Source: Candidatus Hydrogenedentota bacterium
GTDB taxonomy: Bacteria; Hydrogenedentota; Hydrogenedentia; Hydrogenedentales; CAITNO01
Direction of reading: 5' to 3'
Assembly: GCA_903893795.1 (NCBI GenBank)
Contig: CAITNO010000147.1
Span: 1-47,299 of the forward strand
Length of the DNA: 47,299 nt
The translations under genes and the position numbers were made by a program. Under the pieces are notes generated by a model. It did no database searches. It was not told where the DNA came from and saw only the letters and a list, made by a program, of their open reading frames with translations. Shown here piece by piece: positions 40,081 through 47,299 of the stretch (position 1 is its first letter; each line of letters starts with the position of its first letter).

Positions 40081-40396
40081 CTTCGCGCGGTGCCGCCGAA
40101 GATGAGAAAGAGAATTCTTTAACCACGGAAAACACGGAACGGCACGGAATGAAAACAGGGGCGCAGAGAAGTGGAGCAACTTCACACCTTTGGCCCATCC
40201 TGTTAATCCTGTTCATCCATGTCAAATTCTCTTATGTCCGTTTCCGTGAAATTCCGTAAATTCCGTGGTTCAGCCCTTTCCTGTGTTTTGGTTGCGGCCG
40301 CCGCTTGCACCCAGATCTTTGCGGTTCACTGAAAAGAGGAATGCCAACCAAAAAGAGCGCAAAGAACGCAGAGAAGAGGGATGATGCCGTCCAGTT
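40081..40396. repeat. Repeat-rich gap with AACCACGGAA inverted ends
   Basis: AACCACGGAA (40121-40130) and TTCCGTGGTT (40261-40270) are perfect inverted copies bounding about 150 bases that include 'cctgttaatcctgttcatcc', a common dispersed text. 'cgcaaagaacgcagagaa' follows near 40357. No gene was seen in this 316-base gap. Confidence 0.55.
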
Positions 40397-41059
40397 TCAA
40401 GGAGCCCGAAAGTCGATCCTCTTTCCCTGCGCATCGAAGCTGTTTTTCAGATGCGCCTCGGTGATAGGTAGCACGGCGAAAATGGCCAGCAGCAGGAGGA
40501 TGACCGACGTGGCCAGCGAAAGGCCTGGCCGCATGAGCGCGCTGCTGAGCACCTGGTAAAGCACCACCACCACTCCCGCGACGATCATGATGTTGGCGCT
40601 GTACACCTGCGCCTCGTCCCAGGCCGCCTGGCTGCACATGGAGCTTGCGGTGCGGTAACCGTAGCTGTGGTTGATCTCCGCCGGGGGATACACGCGGAAG
40701 AAGATGGCAATGCCCAGTATGACCGGCCCGATGAACAGGTGCATGAGAAACAAGCCAGCCCGGTTCGGTTTCACTGGGAGCGCCGGCATCCCGCCGGCCG
40801 TTTCCGGCCTGTCGCCCCAGCGCCACCGGGCCGGTTCGCCCTTGGCATAGCAGACAATCATCAGCAAAAGGGAGAGCACGGTGAGATAGGCCACGTACTG
40901 GCCCATGGCCCTGTCGGGGGGATAGACGTCGAGCCCGCCAAAGACCGCGGCCAGGTAGCCGACAAACACCACCCACCCTTCCCACGTGGCGGGAAGTCCC
41001 CAACCATAGCCGTAGCGTTTCGCGTAGAACCAGTAACGATTCTTCGATGTCGGTTCCAT
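40397..41059 (-). CDS. Integral membrane protein, SdpI-like C-terminal part
   Basis: A 220-residue protein with about five hydrophobic segments. The N-terminus Y-W-F-Y-A-K-R-Y-G-Y-G-W-G is the 'x-K-R-Y-G-W-G-W' motif of small membrane proteins, and the C-terminal half (about 135-205) resembles the SdpI/YhfL-like family, with two helices and a short linker. SdpI is an immunity/signal protein in Bacillus, but members elsewhere are of unknown role. AAGGAG lies 6 bases before ATG 41059; the longer frame upstream runs through the repeat. It is a single gene. Confidence 0.65.
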   Translation of the reverse strand: MEPTSKNRYWFYAKRYGYGWGLPATWEGWVVFVGYLAAVFGGLDVYPPDRAMGQYVAYLTVLSLLLMIVCYAKGEPARWRWGDRPETAGGMPALPVKPNRAGLFLMHLFIGPVILGIAIFFRVYPPAEINHSYGYRTASSMCSQAAWDEAQVYSANIMIVAGVVVVLYQVLSSALMRPGLSLATSVILLLLAIFAVLPITEAHLKNSFDAQGKRIDFRAP

Positions 41060-41094
41060 GACGCTCCTTTCCGGACGAGCTGCACTCTCGCCTA

Positions 41095-41186
41095 CCCCGT
41101 CATTCCCGTGAAAACGGGAATCCAGGCGCATGCATCAGGCCCCCACTTCGACACTCTGGATTCCCGTTTTCACGGGAATGACGGGG
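41095..41186. repeat. Perfect 31-base paired inverted repeat
   Basis: Arms 41095-41125 and 41156-41186 are exact reverse complements (31 of 31), with a CCCGT-GAAA-ACGGG hairpin in each. They belong to the same GTCATTCCCG family as 31909 and 33886. They lie between the stop of the minus-strand propeller gene and the start of the SdpI-like gene. Confidence 0.85.
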
Positions 41187-41249
41187 CGAAGAGGGGGCTG
41201 TTCTTTTGAGCGCATTCTTATCGGAAACATGAACGTTTGACATGCTCCC

Positions 41250-42230
41250 TTAGTGAATGACATCGCCTTTGAGCGGGTCGCCGGGCACATCGAGCATCAG
41301 GACGCTGGAGACAGTCTTCATGGTGGCGTCGTCCTGGAAGGTCCAGACCACCTTCTTGTCGGGGGTGACTTCGATGATGCCCGGGGCTTTGCCGAATTCG
41401 CCATGGCCGACCCAGTTGCTCAGGACGGTGTTGCCGTTGGGCAGGCGTTGAAATCCGGTCATGAACTTGAGCGAAATACCGGGCAGTTCGTCATGCGTGA
41501 TCTGCCAGACCGTTTTTCCGGTCTTGTCGACTTCAAAGACCCTGGCTTCCTTCTTCAGGTCGCCGCAGGCAACGATGGTGTTGCCGTTGGGCAGGCGCGC
41601 GGCGCTGTGCGGTCCGCCGACGGCGGGGATCTCTGCCACCACGCCGCCCTTCGAGTCAAGCTCGCGCACGACTTCCTGGCTGTAGAAGCAGACGAGGTAG
41701 TTGCCGTTGGTGAGTTTGCGGGCATTGCGGATGTAGGCATGGCCGGCGTACTTGGGGTCCGGGGGCGGTATGGGCAGTTCAAAAGCAATCTTGCCCGAGG
41801 GCTCCACCTCGATCAGCCGGGCCGCCGTGCATTCGCCGATAAACGTGTTGCCGTTGGCCAACCGCTGGCAGGCGTACACCTCGCTGGGGGACTCGTAGGA
41901 AAAGACGGTCTTCTTGTCCCGGTCCACCTCCAGCGCGCCATGCCCCGTGTTGAACAGCAAATTGCCGTTGGGCAGCACCCACAGGTCGTCACAGGTGCCC
42001 GTCTTGTACTCCCACTCCACCTTGCCGTCGGTGCCGACAAGGAACACCTTGTTCCCCGAATAGTCTGTGCAGGCGAAATGGTGGCCCGTGCCGGTCTGGA
42101 CCGGCGTGGCCTTGACGTCATCCGCCGCCTGCGCCGGAATCGCTGCCCATAGGGCTGCGACGGCCAGAATGGTCAACGTTAAGGTCACGAATCCAAGAGT
42201 CTTTGTCCGCGCCGCAAATACATTTGTCAT
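41250..42230 (-). CDS. Exported beta-propeller protein with PNGN repeats
   Basis: A 326-residue protein with a long signal peptide ending A-Q-A-A. The mature part repeats [LK]-[PT]-N-G-N-[TLY] about six times (L-P-N-G-N-L, L-A-N-G-N-T, L-T-N-G-N-Y, L-P-N-G-N-T and so on) along with V-E-W-E-Y and V-W-Q-I-style strands, as in arylsulfotransferase-like and PQQ/NHL-like propellers. No catalytic residue can be assigned. ATG 42230 has AGGAG seven bases upstream; the preceding GTG is less likely. Probably periplasmic and possibly substrate-binding. It diverges from the GH16 gene. Confidence 0.8.
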   Translation of the reverse strand: MTNVFAARTKTLGFVTLTLTILAVAALWAAIPAQAADDVKATPVQTGTGHHFACTDYSGNKVFLVGTDGKVEWEYKTGTCDDLWVLPNGNLLFNTGHGALEVDRDKKTVFSYESPSEVYACQRLANGNTFIGECTAARLIEVEPSGKIAFELPIPPPDPKYAGHAYIRNARKLTNGNYLVCFYSQEVVRELDSKGGVVAEIPAVGGPHSAARLPNGNTIVACGDLKKEARVFEVDKTGKTVWQITHDELPGISLKFMTGFQRLPNGNTVLSNWVGHGEFGKAPGIIEVTPDKKVVWTFQDDATMKTVSSVLMLDVPGDPLKGDVIH

Positions 42231-42410
42231 CACCGCTCTCCTGTGTGTGTGCTACTGTACCGCCCATAACTTTACAACAAGTGCGCTGCCAGAGGATAGA
42301 GTTGCTGACGTCCACCCCAAACCCCCATCGGTCCCATTGGTCTCATGGGTCCCAATCTTCCCCTGCGCTCCCCAACAACGCCCAGGGTCGCAGGCAGAAT
42401 CCGAAGCGGG

Positions 42411-42416
42411 TATACT
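42411..42416 (+). promoter_or_regulatory. -10 element of the GH16 gene
   Basis: TATACT lies nine bases before the GAGGAG ribosome site (42425-42430) of the gene starting at 42437. No clear -35 is seen. Confidence 0.4.
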
Positions 42417-42436
42417 AAAGTTCTGAGGAGCGCACC

Positions 42437-43288
42437 ATGTCGAAGCACACGCTATTCCCGTTCGCATCCTGCATTGCAGCATTGCTCTTTCTTTTGTGCA
42501 TTTCCGGCTGTTCCAAACCACCCGCACCCGGACCGCCCAATCCCGTCAAAAAACCGGGCTGGAAACTGGTGTTTGACGATGAATTTGACGGGCCCGCGCT
42601 GAACAGCTCCCTATGGATGACGGGGTTTCCCTGGGGCCGGTGCAGCGACATTGCCTTCAACACCGACGGGGCCAATCTGTCCTTCGCGGACGGGGCCGTG
42701 CGGCTGACGGCACGGCATGCGCCGGTCACCGGCTTCTGCTTTGACTGGGATGCAAACGGCGCGTTTACCCCCTACTACAAAGACTTCGATTACAGCACGG
42801 CCATGCTCTACTCGGCGCAGCCCTTCAAATACGGCTGGTTTGAATGCCGCTTCCGCGCCCCCAAAGACCAGGGCTTCAATGCGGCTTTCTGGCTGTACGG
42901 CGAGAAGGCGGAAGAGGTGGATGTCTTTGAAATCGTGGCAGAAGACAACGGCGCGGCGCAGATGACGCTGCACTGGAAGGACAAGGACCCGCTGGTGAAC
43001 ACCTCGCAGTGGATAGGGCATGTCATGCCCTCGGGGCCTTCCTTCGACGCCGGATTCCACACCTTCGCGCTGGAATGGACGCCGGAAAAAGTGGTGTGGT
43101 ATCTCGACAACTGGGAAGTGCCGCAGCCGCTGTTCACGCGCTTCATGCACGGACGGCACATACCGGACGTGGTCATGAACGTGATCCTTACCCTGGGCGT
43201 GGGCGGCATGGGGGGCAATCCGGACGCGACGACTGTCTTCCCGGCCGATTTTATCGTCGATTACGTGCGCGTGTATGAAAGGGGCTAG
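42437..43288 (+). CDS. GH16-family glycoside hydrolase lipoprotein
   Basis: A 283-residue lipoprotein with C-I-S-G-C (Cys25) as lipobox after a hydrophobic signal. The catalytic motif E-x-D-x-x-E is complete: E160, D162 and E165, with E160 the expected nucleophile and E165 the acid/base. Flanking segments F-D-D-E-F-D-G near the start, F-N-A-A-F-W-L, F-H-T-F-A-L-E-W and D-Y-V-R-V-Y-E at the end are typical of GH16 laminarinases and related endo-beta-glucanases or galactanases. A Pro-rich spacer after the lipobox tethers it to the outer membrane. Next on the strand is a GH78-like gene, so the two could share a polysaccharide. The exact substrate group is not determined. Confidence 0.92.
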   Translation: MSKHTLFPFASCIAALLFLLCISGCSKPPAPGPPNPVKKPGWKLVFDDEFDGPALNSSLWMTGFPWGRCSDIAFNTDGANLSFADGAVRLTARHAPVTGFCFDWDANGAFTPYYKDFDYSTAMLYSAQPFKYGWFECRFRAPKDQGFNAAFWLYGEKAEEVDVFEIVAEDNGAAQMTLHWKDKDPLVNTSQWIGHVMPSGPSFDAGFHTFALEWTPEKVVWYLDNWEVPQPLFTRFMHGRHIPDVVMNVILTLGVGGMGGNPDATTVFPADFIVDYVRVYERG

Positions 43289-43305
43289 CCCGCATATCTC
43301 ACCCC

Positions 43306-43399
43306 GTCATTGCGAGTGAAACGAAGCAATCTCTTGTAACAACAGCACAAGGTCCGGGCCATTGCGAGAACGAGATTGCCGCGCTTCGCTCGCAATGAC
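43306..43399. repeat. GTCATTGCGAGC-type paired inverted repeat, copy 2
   Basis: Left arm 43306-43336 and right arm 43372-43399 are inverted, related to 22781-22873. An extra ATTGCGAGAACGAGATT lies between the arms. Confidence 0.65.
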
Positions 43400-43461
43400 G
43401 GTGCGGGTTTGAGGCCATGGCGACCGCAGGAAAATGATTCCAACCTTTTCGGTTGCCCTGC

Positions 43462-43467
43462 TATACT
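43462..43467 (+). promoter_or_regulatory. -10 element of the GH78-like gene
   Basis: TATACT, 46 bases before ATG 43514. The -35 match is poor. Confidence 0.4.
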
Positions 43468-43513
43468 GGCTGGAACCATAGCCGGGTTCGCGCCCGCAAA
43501 CGGAGGTTTCCCC

Positions 43514-45925
43514 ATGTCCGCCACAATGGCCCTTGCACTGATTCTTGGTCTCGTCCCAAACCTTGCCGCCGACCCCGCGCCGCAGTTTCAGTCAGCCAAG
43601 CCCTGCTGGGTGCAGGGACGTGAGACGGAAATGAACCTGTTTGTCGGTGTGCGCGCCGGGTTTGACCAGCCCAAGGACGGGAAGGCCACGCTGCGCGTGA
43701 CGGCTTCCACCATTTACCGGTGTTTCCTCAACGGTGAATTTGTGGGCCACGGTCCCGCGCGCGGTCCCCACGGGTTTTATCGTGTCGATGAATGGGACCT
43801 GGGCGGCAGGCTGAAGGACGGAAAGAACGTGGTGGCGCTGGAAGTGGCGGGCTACAATGCCAATTCCTACTATCTGCTCGACCAACCGGCCTTCGTGCAG
43901 GCCGAGGTCGTTTCCGGCGGCAAGACGCTGGCTTCAACGCTGGGCGAAGGCGCGCCCTTCGAGGCACGGGTCATCACTGAACGGGTTCAAAAAGTCCAGC
44001 GCTACAGTTTCCAGCGGCCCTTTATCGAAGTCTACCGCCTGAATGCCGGCTCAAACGCCTGGCGCGCCGACCTTGGCGTGAAGATAGACGCCGCCCCGCT
44101 GGCCGCCGTGGAGGCAAAGGCCCTGCTGCCGCGCCGTGTGGCGCAGCCCGAATTCCCCATGCTCTACGCCAAACAACTGGTGGCCACCGGCACCATGGTG
44201 CCAACAGAGCCAGCCAGGGAATGGAAAGACCGGTCGCTCGTCGAAATCAGTGAAAAGCTCAAGGGCTATCCCGAGAAGGACCTGGAACTGGTGGTGTCCG
44301 CCGACCTTCAACGGCTGAAGACGGACAAATATGAGAAGGCGGCAAAGGCCCTCTCGGCGTCCGAACTGGTCGTGCTGAAGTCCGGCGAGTTTGGCATGGT
44401 CGATTTTGGCGCCAACCGCACCGGATTCCTGCGCTTCAACGTGCGCTGCACCGCGCCGGTACGGCTCTATGCCACCTTCGATGAGACCTTCACCAAGGAC
44501 GATGTGGACTGGAAGCGCCTCGGCTGTGTGAACGCGCTCACCTATGACCTCGAACCGGGCGACTACACGCTGGAAGGCCTCGAGCCGAACACCATGCGCG
44601 CCGTGAAGTTTATCGCCCAGAAGGGCGGCTGCGAAATCCGCAACGTCTCGCTGCGCCTCTATGAGAATCCGGACACGAAGCGCGCAACCTTTGAGGCGTC
44701 CGATACGCGCCTGAATGCGCTTTTCGAGGCGGCGCGCAGCACCTTTGCGCAAAACGCGGCCGACGTGTTCATGGACTGCCCGCACCGCGAGCGCGCGGGC
44801 TGGCTCTGCGACTCCTTCTTCACGGCGCGCAGCGCAATGTGCCTGTCGGGCGACACACGGGTCGAGAAGAACATGTTCGAGAACTTCCTGCTGCCCAAGA
44901 AATTTGCCCATCTCCCCGACGGCATGCTGCCCATGTGCTATCCCTCGGACCACTATGACGGCGTGTACATTCCAAACTGGGCCATGTGGTTCGTCATGCA
45001 GTTGGGCGAGTACAGCGACCGCAGCGGCGACCAGGAACTGGTCGATGCGCTCAAGCCGAAGGTGCTGGCGCTGCTCGACTTTTTCAAAAAATATGAGAAC
45101 AGCGACGGATTGCTGGAGAAACTGCCGAGTTGGGTCTTTGTTGAATGGTCCAAGGCCAATGAACTGGTGCAGGACGTGAACTACCCCAGCAACATGCTCT
45201 ACGCCGGGGTGCTCGACACGGCGGGACGGTTGTACGGCATGGACGACCTGCGTGAAAAGGCCATGCAAATTCGCGGCACTGTGCGTGAACAGTCGCTCAA
45301 GACACCGCCCTTCTACTGCGACAACGCCGTGCGCAAGGACGGGAAACTGGAACTGAGCGGCAAGACCACCGAGGTCTGCCAGTATTATGCCTTCTATTTC
45401 GATGTGGCCGCCAAAGAGTCCGACCCCGAACTCTGGCACATCCTGGCCGATGAGTTTGGCCCCGACCGCGTGAAGAACAGGGTTCACCCCGAGGTCTATC
45501 CCGCAAACTCATTCATCGGCAACATGCTACGCATGGAACTGCTCTCCAACGACCGGCGCAGCGCCCAGATTATGAACGAGTCCATCGGCTATCTGAAGTA
45601 CATGGCCGACCGCACCGGTACACTCTGGGAAAACGTCAAGGATGATGCCAGCCTGGACCACGGATTTGCCTCACACGAGGCGCTGACACTCCAGCGCGAC
45701 GTGCTCGGCCTGCGCAGCGTCGACCCAGTCAAAAAGTCCGTGGAGGTCTATTTTGCCGATGTGCCGCTCCAATGGTGCAGGGGTGCCGTGCCCGCCGGGG
45801 GGGACACCGTGTCCCTAGACTGGAAACGGGACGGCAAGGCTATTGTTTACAAGCTCAACGCCCCCAAAGACTGGACCGTCTCAGTGGACGTTGCCGACGG
45901 GCTCGTGGCGGCATCGGCAAAATAG
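43514..45925 (+). CDS. Exported alpha-L-rhamnosidase-like (GH78-type) protein
   Basis: An 803-residue exported protein. A short signal peptide (residues 1-19) is followed by beta-rich domains (G-E-F-V-G-H-G-P-A-R-G-P near residue 75) and an (alpha/alpha)6-barrel from about residue 400. The signature D421-C-P-H-R-E426-R-A-G-W corresponds to the D-C-P-x-R-x-E-R motif of GH78 rhamnosidases, with E426 the expected general acid. A second conserved Glu was not identified with certainty. GGAGG lies 7 bases before ATG 43514; an upstream in-frame extension overlaps the repeat. Together with rhaM it suggests degradation of rhamnose-containing glycans, but GH78-like proteins include other activities. 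Confidence 0.85.
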   Translation: MSATMALALILGLVPNLAADPAPQFQSAKPCWVQGRETEMNLFVGVRAGFDQPKDGKATLRVTASTIYRCFLNGEFVGHGPARGPHGFYRVDEWDLGGRLKDGKNVVALEVAGYNANSYYLLDQPAFVQAEVVSGGKTLASTLGEGAPFEARVITERVQKVQRYSFQRPFIEVYRLNAGSNAWRADLGVKIDAAPLAAVEAKALLPRRVAQPEFPMLYAKQLVATGTMVPTEPAREWKDRSLVEISEKLKGYPEKDLELVVSADLQRLKTDKYEKAAKALSASELVVLKSGEFGMVDFGANRTGFLRFNVRCTAPVRLYATFDETFTKDDVDWKRLGCVNALTYDLEPGDYTLEGLEPNTMRAVKFIAQKGGCEIRNVSLRLYENPDTKRATFEASDTRLNALFEAARSTFAQNAADVFMDCPHRERAGWLCDSFFTARSAMCLSGDTRVEKNMFENFLLPKKFAHLPDGMLPMCYPSDHYDGVYIPNWAMWFVMQLGEYSDRSGDQELVDALKPKVLALLDFFKKYENSDGLLEKLPSWVFVEWSKANELVQDVNYPSNMLYAGVLDTAGRLYGMDDLREKAMQIRGTVREQSLKTPPFYCDNAVRKDGKLELSGKTTEVCQYYAFYFDVAAKESDPELWHILADEFGPDRVKNRVHPEVYPANSFIGNMLRMELLSNDRRSAQIMNESIGYLKYMADRTGTLWENVKDDASLDHGFASHEALTLQRDVLGLRSVDPVKKSVEVYFADVPLQWCRGAVPAGGDTVSLDWKRDGKAIVYKLNAPKDWTVSVDVADGLVAASAK

Positions 45926-46073
45926 CGCAAATGTGGCAAAAACTGAGCGGCTAGAAAAGCTTGTGACTGTTTATTTATGCGCCCAGTCATCGAACTCGGG
46001 ACTATTTCTGGCACAAATTTTGTACTTAACAGTAATATCTCTCAACCTTTGGCCGGTTTCTTGGCGCTGGGGG

Positions 46074-46102
46074 TTGTGAAATAAATAAAAGTGTCATATA
46101 AT
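46074..46102 (+). promoter_or_regulatory. Promoter of the glycine-rich surface protein
   Basis: TTGTGA (46074-46079) and TATAAT (46097-46102) are separated by 17 bases. The leader of about 135 bases contains an ATTCGTTT/AAACGGAT partial hairpin. It is in the 317-base AT-rich gap 45926-46242, which holds no gene. Confidence 0.65.
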
Positions 46103-46242
46103 GGCGCGAGGCAGACGCGTATCTTGTAGAACCAATTCGTTTACAAACGGATGAATTTGACGTGTTTGCATTTCGTGCCTTACTATTTTTCATTGTGAGA
46201 GCAGACTGGCAGAAATCATCCGAGTTAAGGGAAACTAACATC

Positions 46243-47299
<1,057 letters not shown>

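Noticed and set aside
44051..45487. 478-codon minus-strand frame
   Set aside because: Shadow of the GH78-like gene.

Overview
The window reads as high-GC chromosome of an anaerobic or facultatively anaerobic, carbohydrate-degrading Gram-negative bacterium. Evidence: many Tat-exported proteins (Gfo/Idh-type oxidoreductase, PD40 propeller, phosphoesterase), lipoproteins, glycoside hydrolases (GH36-like with NPCBM, GH16, GH78-like), sugar epimerase, rhamnose mutarotase and UroD-like genes, a PilT-type ATPase, and a trimeric NADH-linked [FeFe] hydrogenase. This mix is typical of candidate Hydrogenedentes, planctomycete or lentisphaeral relatives; I favour Hydrogenedentes-like but cannot prove it without a marker gene. 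No rRNA, tRNA, CRISPR array, integrase or transposase was seen.

Layout. 1-2.8 kb: a lower-GC phospholipase D-like gene, a repeat-rich spacer with overlapping hairpins, and a putative lipoprotein. 3.1-8.4 kb: a GH36-like hydrolase, a DinB-fold protein and an orphan PilT-like ATPase. 8.4-11.6 kb (minus): a multi-span GT39/ArnT-like membrane protein and a Tat-exported Gfo/Idh oxidoreductase. 12-13.8 kb: a DUF2330 membrane protein. 13.9-18.5 kb (minus): hydrogenase operon hydB-hydA-hydC, in which HydB carries an extra HndB-like domain. 18.8-20.2 kb (minus): M23 lipoprotein and ComB-like phosphatase. 20.3-24.6 kb: aldo/keto reductase, then a minus-strand PD40 protein and a minus-strand cassette (YbjN/HEAT-like, pentapeptide repeat, metallo-beta-lactamase fold).

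24.7-31.8 kb (plus) is a protein-quality and secretion region: an exported protein broken by a C9 tract, an apparently leaderless zf-TFIIB gene overlapping LemA, an HtpX-like protease with a C-terminal zinc ribbon, an M16 peptidase and a coupled Tat phosphoesterase. 31.9-33.8 kb is a lower-GC patch with a strong promoter, a long leader, two small cysteine-rich or zinc-ribbon proteins and a DUF2442 protein. 34.1-45.9 kb is mostly carbohydrate-related: RhaM overlapping a UroD-like gene, an acetyl-xylan-esterase-like hydrolase, a TIM-barrel epimerase, an alpha/beta hydrolase with GNAT, an SdpI-like protein, a 'PNGN' propeller, GH16 and GH78-like enzymes. The window ends inside a large exported glycine-rich surface protein (from 46243) that has no stop in view.

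Intergenic DNA is unusually rich in paired inverted repeats: at least eight sequence families, several present twice in the window. They look like dispersed palindromic elements of the genome, and some sit at convergent gene ends where they could act as terminators.
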